From positions 2,212,322 to 2,276,321 of the forward strand of contig JAJVDF010000126.1 of the NCBI GenBank assembly GCA_022410635.1: a DNA stretch of 64,000 bases, given 5' to 3'. Position 1 is the stretch's first letter. Each line of letters begins with the position of its first letter. The stretch comes from Tretioscincus oriximinensis. Its lineage: Eukaryota > Chordata > Lepidosauria > Squamata > Gymnophthalmidae. The notes under the pieces are model-generated. The model saw nothing but the letters and a program-made list of their open reading frames with translations, made no database searches and was not told where the DNA came from. Shown here one piece after another: positions 50,701 to 57,532 of the stretch. Position numbers and translations under genes: made by a program.

Positions 50701-53351
50701 CAGGGCGGCCCACCATAGGGTGGCGCACATAGCTTTTGTTGCTTTCTTTACAACAGACATCCTGTGAAGTAGGTGGGGCTGAGAGAGTTCTAAAGAACTG
50801 TGACTGGCCCAAGGTCACCCAGCTGGCTTTCATGGATGAGTGGGGAATCGAACCAGGAGATTCCCACATGTGAGTCCAACACTCTAACCACTACACCAAA
50901 CTATCTCTTTATTGTAGCATTCAGAGTGCACTAATATAGGCATATGAATATAAATAAATAATCGCCATCCCTAAGTTAGTAACAGTTATTAAACAAATTA
51001 AACACCACATCTACATTAAGGAGAGCGGAAAGGGTGAGAAATCCACAGAAGACTAGCAACTGTGCAGTTCCCTAGGAAAAAAAGAGGGGAGAAAAGAGAA
51101 GATGCATGGAGCTGTCTGGAAGATGCATGGAGCTGTCGCGTGCTGACGAGAATATCTGCAAAGAAATGATCTGTCAGCTCTGATTCTGCAACCCTGTTGG
51201 CTGGCTTACTCTCACGCTGCTCTTATCATCATGAGGGAGGACACAGGACAGGGCTGCAGGAAGCTTTCAATGGAGTTTGTTAGCCTTCACTATGCAGATG
51301 GAAAAACTCTGCAGTAGGAGATTCCGCTCCTATTGCAGATCTCCTTCAGATGCATACATAGCAAAGACTAGTGAATCCTCCATTAACACATGTAGCCCGA
51401 AGAGGAAAGAAAAGGAACATCGCACAAAGGAAGAGGTAAGTTTTGTGGTATGTCAGCTTTCTAAGATTGTAGTGATGGCATGCAATCAAAGGCAAATAAC
51501 TATACTCCCAGTTCTTCTAAAATCTTCATTTAAAATCATCTGAGGCTGAAGTTTCTTGCGCATGAAATTTTCACTTTAACAGAATTATATATATTTATAT
51601 TTAGGCCTTAGTCTATGGTCACCACAATAAAAAAACTTCAAGAAAAAACAGCTATATCCTTCTAACTAAAATCTAGGTCATGATAGGTAGAACTGCATGA
51701 TGAGGATACCTACTGCTCCTTCAAGGGCTAAGAACGTGCCATCCAAGCATTATACAGTATGCTGTTCATATGCGATTCACTATCTTGGTCATGTAAACAT
51801 TCCCTGCTTAGATACTTTTTTCTGGAACAATTTTCCGGAATATAGTATGTTAACAATTTACTGTGTTCCCCCCAAAAAAGAACTGTGTTATTTAACCCAA
51901 AGAATGTGGCCAAGTAAGACCATATCTTTAGCAGTAGAAGAAGTAGAAGTAGAAGAAGTAGTAGTAGTAGAAGAAGAAGTAGTAGAAGAAGTTGAAGAAG
52001 AAGTTGAAGAAGTTGAAGAAGTTGAAGAAGTTGAAGAAGTTGAAGAAGTTGAAGAAGTTGAAGAAGAAGAAGAAGAAGAAGGAGGAGGAGGAGAAGGAGG
52101 AGGCTCGATGGGGACAGAACCCTAAGTTTTCAAACGAGTATTGAGCTCTGAAAGCAAATACTGAAAAGAAAAAACAAAGTGAGTGGGATCCACTTGGCCT
52201 CTCCATGGCTATACTATGCCAAAAGCCTCTTGAACAACAAGAAGAACTGGGTTCTTATACCCCGCTTTTCTCACCTTTCAAAGGGACTCAAAGCGACTTA
52301 TAAGGGATACTACTTTTTTCATTCTTCTTTAAAAATACCCATAAGAAAACTGCTAATAGACTGTTTCTTTGTTGAATCCAGGGACTTCAAATGTTACATA
52401 GCACTATTAAGGTGCTTTGTGGACCATATCAAAGCTCAGACTATGTGGTCTGTAGCAGTGGCCAAATAAGGTTGCCTGGAAGGTGAAAAATAAAAAGAGT
52501 AGAATTACCACATGAAAACTAGGATAGAAATTTTCAACTTTAATGAATAGAGAGGGATTTTCATCAGGTTCAGCTCATAATGCCTGTAGCATGTGGGTGG
52601 GTGGGGACACACACACAACATTTTTTCATATCGTTTCCTATCCTGATTTTTATGTGGTAACCCTAGAAAAGGGTAAAGGACATGTTCATCTTCCTTCCAA
52701 CAAAACATTGAGCAGTCCTTCTCATATGACTTTTGTTGATATAAATTTATGCTTTTGAAGCCATATTCACAACTAAGCAAAGCTAAACACCTGATGGAGA
52801 CTTGTTTAGAAAAGCAATAAAAATCATTACTTTGCAGATCAATGCAGTTCAGTATATTTCTTTTTCTTTCAAAAATGCTTCCTCACCCATTCTTATTATT
52901 CTAAAAAATTCAGTACTGGAATATAACCCCCAACCCATCGCCATTCAGTAAATAAAACAGAAGTTATTTTTATCTATGGATCATCAGTCTAGGACAGGAA
53001 TCCTCAAACTTTTGTAACAGGGGGCCAGTTCACTGTTTCTCAGACAGTTGGAGGGACAGACTATAGTTTAAAAAAACTATGAACTAATTCCTATGAACAC
53101 TGCACATATCTGCCCAGGACTAGTTGGCTGCTAAGCAGGACACACAGCTGTGACAATAACATCTTTCGGGCCAGACAATGGCTTCGGTGGGCCCCATGTG
53201 GCCCACGAGCCATAGTTTGAGGACCCCTGGTCTAGGAAGAAAGAATTAATAACATTTTTATTAGTTCTGACCAAATCAAAATTTCCACAGAACTCAAAAA
53301 TCAGAAAATAGTATCCCCTGACACCTTCACAACCTGCTACATTATAATACT

Positions 53352-53382
<31 letters not shown>

Positions 53383-54729
53383 TATTTATATGCCGACCCT
53401 CTCCAGAGACCCAGGGCGGCTTATTTATGAGATACTTGGGACCAAATTTTTGCGTGTAAAGCAGGAGGCAATGGAAGTAATTTTTTTTAACAAATAGGGT
53501 GGACAGTATATGGGCTTTCATAGACAAGTCTATTTTTTCAGATGTTGTGAACTAGTTGTATCTAAAGAAGTAGACTTGTCTGCCAAAGCTTATGCTATCT
53601 AAACTATTTCTTGTTAATCTTTAAAATGCCATGAGACTCCCTTGCTAGATTTTTCTGGACCCAGACTAACACGACTATTGCTTTGAAATCTTTTTTAACC
53701 TTTAGCTTTAGGATTATGATCTAAAACTTAGTGCTTGTAAAGATGTTTACTCGTAAAGCAGCAACTCATAAAGCAAGATTTATTGTATAACACCAATTCG
53801 GCTTACCGTCAGCCAGGTCCGGCGGTGCTAGAAGTCGGTGGGAAAGTGAGAGGGATGCTCTAAAAGCCACACTCCTGCCTCACTGTCCCAGAAGTGGGCG
53901 GCAGGATGTTGTGCTGCTATCCGGTTGCTGTGGGAGGAGTGACATGGGCCATAAAAGCCTTGTCGCCCCTCCCATTTTCCTCTTTGTCCAGCAAAGCGCG
54001 ATTAACAAATATAACAACAAATGTTTTCTTATGTAAATTATCTCCAAAGATTCATATATAAAATTTCTTACATTTTTATGCAGGATAAGCCTCTCGTTCA
54101 CATTCACTTTATATGTTTCTATGCCAAGTTCTTTAGCTAGTCTCAGTACTCGGTTCTGTGTAGGTCCTATGTAAGAACCACCAACATCCACATATTTTAC
54201 TTGCTTGTTCTGTCATAAAAAAGAGAAATCATAAATAACAATGGATGTTCTGTACTTACTAATTGATAAAATACTTGTGAATCAAAATTATGTCAGAATT
54301 ATATGATAAATTCCAAAGAAGCACATGTTTATATAAAAAGCAGTATATCTCTGAAGATCAATTGCTAGGAAAACTGTGATCTGGGCAAAATGTTAACTTT
54401 TGTTCCTTTTTGGCTTCTGGTGAAACACAAGATATAAACTCTTAAATAAACAAAACAGACACATTGCTATAGTGTGAGAACAGATAATTGGGAATTTCTT
54501 ATAGCCATATACCTTTATATGCAGTTATTTTAAATTATCCATATGAAGGTCACACACCTTTTCATATATGAAACATGTCTAAAATGTGGATTTCCCCCCT
54601 TTCCTTTCTTTTTGAAAAATAAAAAGTTGCTTACCCTAATGGTGTGAGTCCGTCCTCCAACTCTGTCACGAGCCTCTAAAAGCAGAACATTAACTCCAGA
54701 TTCAGACAGCAATTTAGCTGCTGACATAC
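20636..54729 (-). CDS. MAOA: Amine oxidase (flavin-containing) A-like gene, exons 2-15
   Basis: Monoamine oxidase: covalent-FAD enzyme of the outer mitochondrial membrane that deaminates serotonin, noradrenaline, dopamine and similar amines, releasing aldehyde, ammonia and H2O2. Coding is complement(join(20636..20788, 22850..22912, 28153..28264, 29035..29132, 30829..30886, 32224..32277, 33298..33394, 34250..34409, 34711..34860, 42217..42358, 48005..48096, 50433..50537, 54072..54209, 54635..54729)), 1517 nt, about 505 residues. Exon 1 (start codon and GGGISG dinucleotide-binding loop) is missing from the window. Visible motifs: Glu-Ala-Arg-Asp-Arg-Val-Gly-Gly-Arg after the Rossmann strand (exon 2), active-site Lys (exon 8), Ser-Gly-Gly-Cys-Tyr with the flavin-linking Cys (exon 12), Trp-Ser-Gly-Tyr-Met-Glu-Gly (exon 13), C-terminal helix (exon 15). 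Selectivity positions read Phe (exon 6) and Ile (exon 9), the MAO-A pair. Odd points: GC donor at intron 14 and a duplicated exon 15 start. No frame breaks, so it looks functional. Confidence 0.96.
20755..20855. repeat. Direct duplication, copy B (MAOA intron 14/exon 15 junction)
   Basis: Ancestral-position copy: it contains the real acceptor and the exon 15 start and is followed by the genuine anchor-coding sequence. See copy A at 20129-20229. A (TA)n run follows at about 20856-20870. Confidence 0.93.
20789..22849 (-). other. MAOA: MAOA intron 14 with GC donor
   Basis: 2061 bp. The donor is GCAAGT directly after the Ser-Lys codons (GC at 22849-22848) and the acceptor is AG at 20790-20789. 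The rest of the donor consensus (AAG before, AAGT after) is strong, as is usual for GC-AG introns. Contains the SINE at 21526-21820. Confidence 0.88.
21526..21820 (-). repeat. tRNA-derived SINE with (TTC)n tail
   Basis: GAA-rich tail at 21526; tRNA-like head ending 'gcacaaatggctcagtcaat' read on the minus strand at 21820. Same family as 55254-55574. Confidence 0.85.
22850..22912 (-). CDS. MAOA: MAOA exon 14
   Basis: 63 bp, 21 codons, phase 0. Val-Leu-Tyr-Ser-Met-Gly-Lys-Ile at the start and Glu-Pro-Glu-Ser-Lys at the end. Acceptor TTTTAG; the donor is the non-canonical GCAAGT. Same length as the plus-strand exon 14. Confidence 0.93.
23411..23830 (-). mobile_element. CR1 LINE 3' end
   Basis: Minus orientation; the tail reads CATAAGAAC on the plus strand at 23413. 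It contains the 'gccatactggatcaggccac' block and the reverse-transcriptase C-terminal coding region, with breaks. Confidence 0.88.
24996..26365 (-). mobile_element. CR1 LINE, 3' half with readable reverse transcriptase
   Basis: Minus-strand frame 25230-25919 (229 codons) and, in the same frame beyond one in-frame TAG at about 25926, 25932-26168. It encodes the RT palm with Phe-Ala-Asp-Asp-Thr at about 25985, the thumb, and the CR1 C-terminal domain ([13 protein letters not shown]). A frameshift near 26190 separates a further RT piece with Glu-Thr-Gln-His-Gly-Phe. 5'-truncated near 26365. Not functional. Confidence 0.9.
26440..26576. repeat. Nested inverted repeat (foldback)
   Basis: Outer arms: 'agaaatctttgcagatctcc' at about 26447 and its reverse complement 'ggagatctgcaaagatttct' at about 26552. 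Inner arms: TGACAGCATTTTAA at about 26484 and TTAAAATGCTGTCA at about 26528. Loop of about 30 bp. Probably a MITE; family unknown. Confidence 0.7.
27653..27919 (-). repeat. tRNA-derived SINE, diverged, with AGG/GAA tail
   Basis: Purine tail (GAAGAAGAAAGAGGAGG...) at 27653-27705 and a tRNA-like head ending at 27919 ('ggcacagtggtacagtggtt' on the minus strand). The body shares 'agctgggttggctgaagcta' wording with the other SINE copies. Confidence 0.75.
28153..28264 (-). CDS. MAOA: MAOA exon 13
   Basis: 112 bp, acceptor TTGAAG, donor GTAAAG. Contains [19 protein letters not shown]. The Tyr of Ser-Gly-Tyr corresponds to Tyr444 of human MAO-A, one wall of the aromatic cage. FAD-contacting region. 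Confidence 0.96.
28265..29034 (-). other. MAOA: MAOA intron 12
   Basis: 770 bp GT-AG. No repeat or RNA gene recognised. Confidence 0.85.
29035..29132 (-). CDS. MAOA: MAOA exon 12, flavin-attachment exon
   Basis: 98 bp, acceptor TGTTACAG, donor GTAAAG. Pro-Val-His-Tyr-Glu-Glu-Lys-Asn-Trp, then [12 protein letters not shown]. The Cys corresponds to Cys406 of human MAO-A, which binds FAD through 8-alpha-S-cysteinyl; the next Tyr is Tyr407 of the aromatic cage. Here Trp is followed by Ser-Ala-Glu-Gln where the human enzymes have Cys-Glu-Glu-Gln (from memory). Confidence 0.96.
29133..30828 (-). other. MAOA: MAOA intron 11
   Basis: 1696 bp GT-AG. Contains the SINE at 29881-30117; otherwise AT-rich with nothing recognised. 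Confidence 0.85.
29881..30117 (-). repeat. tRNA-derived SINE, tail-less copy
   Basis: Body and head of the same SINE family ('gcatgaatggcgcagtcgct' at the minus-strand 5' end, 30117). The 3' TTC tail is missing or truncated. Confidence 0.8.
30829..30886 (-). CDS. MAOA: MAOA exon 11
   Basis: 58 bp. Completes the split Arg codon from exon 10, then [13 protein letters not shown]. Acceptor ATGTAG, donor GTAAGG. Confidence 0.95.
30887..32223 (-). other. MAOA: MAOA intron 10
   Basis: 1337 bp GT-AG. A GC-richer block at about 31020-31810 stands out from the AT-rich flanks and is probably an old insertion. I cannot assign it to a family, and its overlapping frames have no recognisable domain. Confidence 0.75.
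32224..32277 (-). CDS. MAOA: MAOA exon 10
   Basis: 54 bp. Gly(split)-[12 protein letters not shown]. Acceptor ATTTAG, donor GTAAGA. Confidence 0.94.
32278..33297 (-). other. MAOA: MAOA intron 9
   Basis: 1020 bp, donor GTAATA, AG acceptor. No repeat recognised. Confidence 0.85.
33298..33394 (-). CDS. MAOA: MAOA exon 9, MAO-A-type selectivity residue
   Basis: 97 bp. Asp-Phe-Cys-Gly-Cys-Thr-Met-Ile then [13 protein letters not shown]. The second Ile of Ile-Ser-Ile corresponds to Ile335 of human MAO-A (Tyr326 in MAO-B). Acceptor TTCTTCAG. Confidence 0.95.
33395..34249 (-). other. MAOA: MAOA intron 8
   Basis: 855 bp GT-AG (donor GTACGT). Contains a C-homopolymer at about 33931-33944; otherwise nothing recognised. 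Confidence 0.85.
34250..34409 (-). CDS. MAOA: MAOA exon 8, active-site lysine
   Basis: 160 bp. [12 protein letters not shown] (Lys305 in human MAO-A, hydrogen-bonded through water to flavin N5), [18 protein letters not shown]. Acceptor TTTTGCAG. Confidence 0.96.
34410..34710 (-). other. MAOA: MAOA intron 7
   Basis: 301 bp GT-AG, donor GTAATC. Nothing else recognised. Confidence 0.88.
34711..34860 (-). CDS. MAOA: MAOA exon 7
   Basis: 150 bp, phase 0. [10 protein letters not shown], then Val-Asp/Tyr-Ile-Asp-Gln-Ser and Glu-Thr-Leu-Asn-His-Glu. Acceptor TTCCCAG. Confidence 0.96.
35065..35302. repeat. Pair of about 65-bp direct repeats
   Basis: 'agcccaaggaaaagggggag' through 'gagtttggggatttttagca' at 35065-35127 recurs at 35235-35300 with few differences. 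They are about 170 bp apart and lie upstream of the CR1 copy. They may belong to its 5' UTR or to another element. Confidence 0.7.
35575..39480 (+). mobile_element. Near full-length CR1 LINE, inactivated
   Basis: Non-LTR retrotransposon of the CR1 type. ORF1 region about 35600-36468: a Cys-containing N-terminal part with coiled-coil-like Leu-Glu-Ala-Lys stretch, then an SGNH/esterase domain with Gly-Asp-Ser-Ile-Val-Arg (about 35980) and His-Val-Gly-Thr-Asn-Asp (about 36130), with a frameshift between. ORF2 from about 36640: endonuclease pieces with Gly-Asp-Phe (about 36980) and His-Ile-Asp-Trp, an internal deletion near 36720, then RT with Gly-Asn-Tyr-Arg-Pro-Ile-Ser (about 38070) and Phe-Ala-Asp-Asp-Thr (about 38545). 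Stops at 37540, 38158 and 38386 and several frameshifts. The 3' end is the TTCTTATG repeat at 39470-39480. Confidence 0.92.
40188..40879. mobile_element. Tigger/pogo-like DNA transposon remnant, TA target site
   Basis: Ends CAGGTAAAACCTTATTATA at 40188 and TATAATGAGGTTTCACCTG ending at 40879 are imperfect inverted repeats flanked by TA on both sides (40186-40187 and 40880-40881). 692 bp, no transposase frame. Confidence 0.82.
41283..41608 (+). repeat. tRNA-derived SINE with (TTC)n tail, best-preserved copy
   Basis: Head 'gcatggatagctcagttgtt' (A-box-like), B-box-like GGGTTTCGAAGCCC at about 41333, body, 'ggggtataagaacccagttc' and a TTC tail to 41608. Best copy in the window for defining the family. 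Confidence 0.88.
42217..42358 (-). CDS. MAOA: MAOA exon 6, MAO-A-type selectivity residue
   Basis: 142 bp. [18 protein letters not shown], then Gly-Gly-Thr-Thr-Arg-Ile-Phe-Ser-Val. The Phe corresponds to Phe208 of human MAO-A (Ile199 in MAO-B). Acceptor TGTGTAG, donor GTATGT. Confidence 0.97.
42984..43112. repeat. Large perfect-like hairpin of a dispersed repeat
   Basis: The arm 42984-43042 is the reverse complement of 43054-43112 with only a few mismatches over about 57 bp, around a 12-bp centre TAGACATGTCTA that is itself palindromic. Each arm carries the 'gttagtctctaagtg' core seen singly near 6400, 15300, 19240 and 53630. Confidence 0.88.
43890..47465 (+). mobile_element. Decayed Ngaro/DIRS-like retroelement (gag-like plus SGNH hydrolase)
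   Basis: A GC-rich leader (43905-44950) is followed by broken coding. Gag-like pieces at 45483-45995 carry Trp-Val-Ile-Cys-Tyr, Tyr-Asp-Glu-Ala-Phe-Arg-Lys and a truncated Cys motif ([11 protein letters not shown]). An SGNH-like frame follows at 46093-46671. The 3' non-coding part runs to about 47465 with AATAAA at about 47407. No reverse transcriptase or tyrosine recombinase is seen, so this is a deletion derivative. Family assignment rests on the gag-like and SGNH combination known from Ngaro elements. Ends are approximate. Confidence 0.6.
46093..46671 (+). pseudogene. SGNH-hydrolase-like frame of a retroelement
   Basis: 192-codon frame. Starting around codon 14: [10 protein letters not shown] (block I, with the Ser nucleophile in Gly-His-Ser instead of Gly-Asp-Ser), around codon 75-80 Ile-Gln-Met-Gly-Glu-Asn-Asp-Leu (block III, Gly-x-Asn-Asp), and near the C-terminus Asp-Ser-Val-His-Met-Ser (block V, Asp-x-x-His). 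All catalytic positions of the fold are present. It sits downstream of the gag-like remnant and is part of the same element, not a host gene. The start Met is arbitrary. Confidence 0.7.
48005..48096 (-). CDS. MAOA: MAOA exon 5
   Basis: 92 bp. Ile-Pro-Ala-Glu-Ala-Pro-Trp, then Trp-Asp-Lys-Met-Thr-Met-Lys-Glu and Cys-Trp-Thr-Lys(split). Acceptor TTCTTAAG, donor GTAGGT. Confidence 0.96.
48097..50432 (-). other. MAOA: MAOA intron 4
   Basis: 2336 bp GT-AG (donor GTAGGC). Contains an L1-like tail at 48440-49110; 49300-50432 shows nothing recognised. Confidence 0.88.
48440..49110 (-). mobile_element. L1-like LINE 3' end fragment
   Basis: Minus-strand translation around 48900-49010 gives [13 protein letters not shown], which fits the C-terminal Cys-rich motif (Cys-Trp-x-Cys...His) of L1 ORF2. 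It is followed by an AT-rich 3' part. Stops and frameshifts are present. Confidence 0.5.
50433..50537 (-). CDS. MAOA: MAOA exon 4
   Basis: 105 bp, phase 0 both ends. [24 protein letters not shown]. Acceptor TTGTTGCAG. Confidence 0.96.
50651..50904 (-). repeat. tRNA-derived SINE with TTTA tail (second family)
   Basis: Minus-strand head 'tttggtgtagtggttagagt' at 50904, then 'gggtgaccttgggccagtca', and a tail of TTTATTTA repeats near 50651. Closely similar to 63403-63660 in the same orientation. Only the tail is kept at 2236 and 53345. Confidence 0.87.
51932..52103. repeat. GAA/GTA/GTT trinucleotide tract
   Basis: About 170 bp of GAAGTA, GAAGTT and GAA units passing into GGAGGA at the end. The Glu/Val open frame across it is a microsatellite artefact. 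On the MAOA sense strand it reads as TTC/AAC. Confidence 0.9.
52237..52306 (-). repeat. SINE 3' fragment
   Basis: Only the tail-proximal part ('gaagaactgggttcttatac' to 'gcgacttataaggg') of the (TTC)n-tailed SINE. Confidence 0.75.
52995..53229. mobile_element. Non-autonomous hAT (OC1-like) with perfect 8-bp TSD
   Basis: 235 bp. Ends CAGGAATCCTCAAACTTTTG and (reverse complement) CAGGGGTCCTCAAACTATGG; flanked by identical gtctagga at 52987-52994 and 53230-53237. The interior blocks 'gggggccagttcactgtttc' and 'ctatagtttaaaaaaactat' match my memory of the OC1/OposCharlie-type hAT family. Family name from memory, not from a search. Confidence 0.85.
53345..53425 (-). repeat. SINE TTTA tail fragment
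   Basis: (TTTA)n run at 53352-53385 followed by 'tatatgccgaccctctccag' and 'agggcggctta'. Short tail of the second SINE family. Confidence 0.65.
53495..53695. repeat. Dispersed repeat with 'ttagtctttaaggtgcc' type core
   Basis: Contains paired 'tagacaagtcta' and 'tagacttgtctg' blocks, 'gcttatgctatctaaact', 'cttgttaatctttaaaatgc' and 'gacccagactaacacgacta'. Same family as 6370, 15210 and 42984. Classification unknown. Confidence 0.6.
54072..54209 (-). CDS. MAOA: MAOA exon 3
   Basis: 138 bp, phase 0. [28 protein letters not shown]. Acceptor TATGACAG, donor GTAAGA. Confidence 0.97.
54210..54634 (-). other. MAOA: MAOA intron 2
   Basis: 425 bp GT-AG (donor GTAAGC). Nothing recognised. Confidence 0.9.
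54635..54729 (-). CDS. MAOA: MAOA exon 2, FAD-binding fold
   Basis: 95 bp. Completes a split Gly codon, then [21 protein letters not shown]. This is the helix and second strand of the dinucleotide-binding fold; the Glu binds the FAD ribose. The acceptor is TTTGCTATAG. Confidence 0.96.
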
Positions 54730-54919
54730 CTATAGCAAACATGGCAAAGTGTCAATAGCTACACTCTAAAAAGTTGATTTTCTTATTTAAAACTTTGCTT
54801 TTCTAAAAATATGACAAGTAAACATCCTAATTCACGGTAGAATACAATGAAGCATTAGTGTACAAGTTCTGTAATCATAGCTACAGGAGAATGGTCAAAA
54901 TTCTCTTATTATTTGCTTC

Positions 54920-55215
54920 ATTTTAGGCACATTGCTGAAATCCCGCCTCCATCCCTTTTCCCTCATAGCTCCTCACTCTGGAATCTTCTCCTTACTCATA
55001 TCTGCACTTTCTCTTCACTGACTTCAAATCCCAGCTATAGACATTTCTGTTCTCTAAGGCCTTTGATAGCACTGGTTAACTTTAACTGATGACTTCTTAT
55101 TTTGATGTTTTAATTTCAATGTTTATATATTACTAGTTTTTTTATTACTGTATTCATTTTACTCATTGTATTTTTATATAAACACTGTATTGCACTTTGT
55201 ACATTGATGACACTT
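54920..55215 (+). mobile_element. L2-like LINE 3' end
   Basis: Plus-strand reading gives a Ser/Leu-rich stretch with Leu-Trp-Asn-Leu-Leu and Ser-Leu-Arg-Pro-Leu, then an AT-rich UTR, ending in a (GAT)n tract at 55221-55249. The pattern fits an L2 C-terminus and tail. Confidence 0.5.
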
Positions 55216-55220
55216 AATTT

Positions 55221-55249
55221 ATGATGATGATGATGATGATGATGATGAT
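55221..55249. repeat. (GAT)n microsatellite
   Basis: About nine GAT units between the L2-like end and the SINE tail. Confidence 0.9.
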
Positions 55250-55253
55250 TATA

Positions 55254-55574
55254 AGAAGAAGAAGACGAAGAAGAAGAAGAACTGGGTTCTTATACCCTGC
55301 TTTTCTCACCTTTCAAAGGGACTCAAAGCGGCTTACAAGGATATTTTTGCCCAAAGGCATACATTCTATCTTCCCCACCAGGCTCTGGTAGTACCCATGT
55401 ATCTACTTGCAGTCAGTTGCAATTTCTTGCAATTCATGCTTTCAAATAGCTAGGTTGGCTAGAGTTACAGGCTAGTGGAAGGTGCTCACCCCTCTCCAGG
55501 TCCGACACAGGTCTTCAAAACTCAATCTCCCGGATGAGAGACCATCTCCTTAACGCCTGAGCCATTCGTGGCAC
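55254..55574 (-). repeat. tRNA-derived SINE with (TTC)n tail
   Basis: Tail (GAA)n at 55254-55280; body 'aactgggttcttataccctg'; tRNA-like head ending 'gccacgaatggctcaggcgt' (minus strand) at 55574. Near complete. Confidence 0.88.
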
Positions 55575-57532
55575 ACAAAACCCCTTCTATTAAAATTTTC
55601 TAAAGTATTAATGTGGTGGGACATATACGGTAATTCTTTCAGTTGTGTACACAGGTTTGAAATTTGGAATAGTTTGATTGAGGAAGAATACAAAGTATCT
55701 CAGTGCTGAAAATAATTTGAGGAAGGAAGCAGGCATACTGCCAATGGTATAAGTGAGTTTAACCCATGCCCTCATTTTAGACTGGGTTTTATAGCCTGGC
55801 CACTGGCTTACTGATGAAGGACTGGAAGATTCTTTAGAGTTTCAGTCTGGTTTCTAGACCTAGGACAGCAAACCAAAAGAGGACAAAGAAAGAAAACTGA
55901 TACAAGGCTAATTTGTTTTTAGAGTGTGGCCGCACAGAGAGAAAGATTTTAGGGGGAAATGTTCTATTTACCATTATTCTGTTGTTATGGAACTTAAAAT
56001 AGCATCTGCAGTATGCATTTCCTTTTCTGGCAGTAACTTCCCCAACTACAGCTTCTATCTGTGTTTAACTTGTGCAAAGTAGCTACTTCATATATTTTCA
56101 GACAAATTAATGATGTTTTCATTGCTGATAGACTTGACTAGGAAGTGCACTAAGGAGTCTCCCTTTAATACCACTGGTATAATTTAGGGAGGTCATCCTC
56201 CTGATATACTTAATTCACACAGGACAGGACACTGAGGAGACAAAAATGCTCCAAATGACAGATGTAATCTACTTTACTGGTATTCCAGATATTGGTAGAC
56301 TGAATCATGTAGGTATAGAGATAACAAGTTTTCATGGTCCATGTAACGTGGAACCTATTTTGCTGGGGCACCAAGGCTTGCAGGTAAAATCTTGATCCAG
56401 AACTTTTGAAGCCCCCCTGTCTCGCTCCAGAACTAATGTGAAATTTCAAGCTTCCATGGGTTTGGGATAAACAGGCCTGTTCAGTGTGTACAACATTGTT
56501 CTAGTTCAGGAGTCAAACATTCTACATAGTGTAATGCGGATTATTTGGTCAGATTTACTATAAATTTCCAAAGACCCTGAGATTGTAAGAGGAAATATGG
56601 AAAAACCCATGTACAATGAAGCTAAATACTATTTTTAAAATTGTAATCCTCATTTTCTAATTCACAGTAAATTGTATATGGCCAAGCTGTTAATATCCTA
56701 TCATGCTAGTCACTTGAAGGAGCCTTCTTTCCCCTGAGTTCTGTCAACACAAATACTTGCTTCACCTTCTGTACAATGGACAGTTGTTTCTCTCACACCT
56801 TCCAAATGCAACTCTGTTTTCAAAATTCTTGTCACAGTTCAACATACAATATTTCAGTGCTGCTTTCACAAGAATCTAGATCTCTACTTCTAATGTATCA
56901 CAATAAAAAATTCCTGTCACAAATTAAACTCTTGGCATTGTACCAAGTACTTGCTATTTAACAGGGATAAAGAAACTAGGACCACTTGAACAGTTTGCTA
57001 AAGGGTTCCCATAGCAACACAGTTCAAGCTACATCCATTTGTAGGTGCTACAAAAGAAACCAGTGTCCCATGCCAATTCCACCAGGCGACTACCAAATTC
57101 CAAGTATTGTTGCCAAAACATCATTAAGCTTTAACTATTTGAACAAGACCCCCAAAATTCATCACCACTGAACACAGATGCCTTGCAACATACACAGTTT
57201 ATATTGTGATCCAATGAGATTAGAGAAAAGTTAAACTAATGTCACTCAATAAATTACCGTTGTCTAACGGATCTGTTTGCAGTCAAGAGGCACAAACAAA
57301 ATATTTGCAAATTTTAAAGGGTCTGTTAACAAACCCAAAATGTGTGAAATATAGTATTAAGTAGGGGTATGTGAAGGTGGTAATAATTCACAATCTTTTC
57401 TCCAGCAAAAACAAATAATAGATTGTGCGCCTTTAGTTCCAACGAAAAGAACAAACTGTTGGTTTAGTACGAAAAGACCTCAGACTGTTTTTGCAACATT
57501 CACCACACTAATTATTGAGTGCACAGATCACA

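Larger units (their letters stand above)
50538..54071 (-). other. MAOA: MAOA intron 3
   Basis: 3534 bp GT-AG (donor GTAAGA). Contains SINEs, the GAA/GTT tract, an OC1-like hAT and a dispersed repeat. 50905-51929 shows nothing except a 21-bp tandem near 51100-51138. Confidence 0.88.

Noticed and set aside
51697..52125. 142-codon open frame rich in Glu-Val
   Set aside because: It runs through the GAA/GTT microsatellite; no domain, no splice context.
54925..54960. Minus-strand Gly-Gly-Phe-Gln-like stretch as MAOA exon 1
   Set aside because: No GT donor at the required position, and the plus strand reads as an L2 LINE end.
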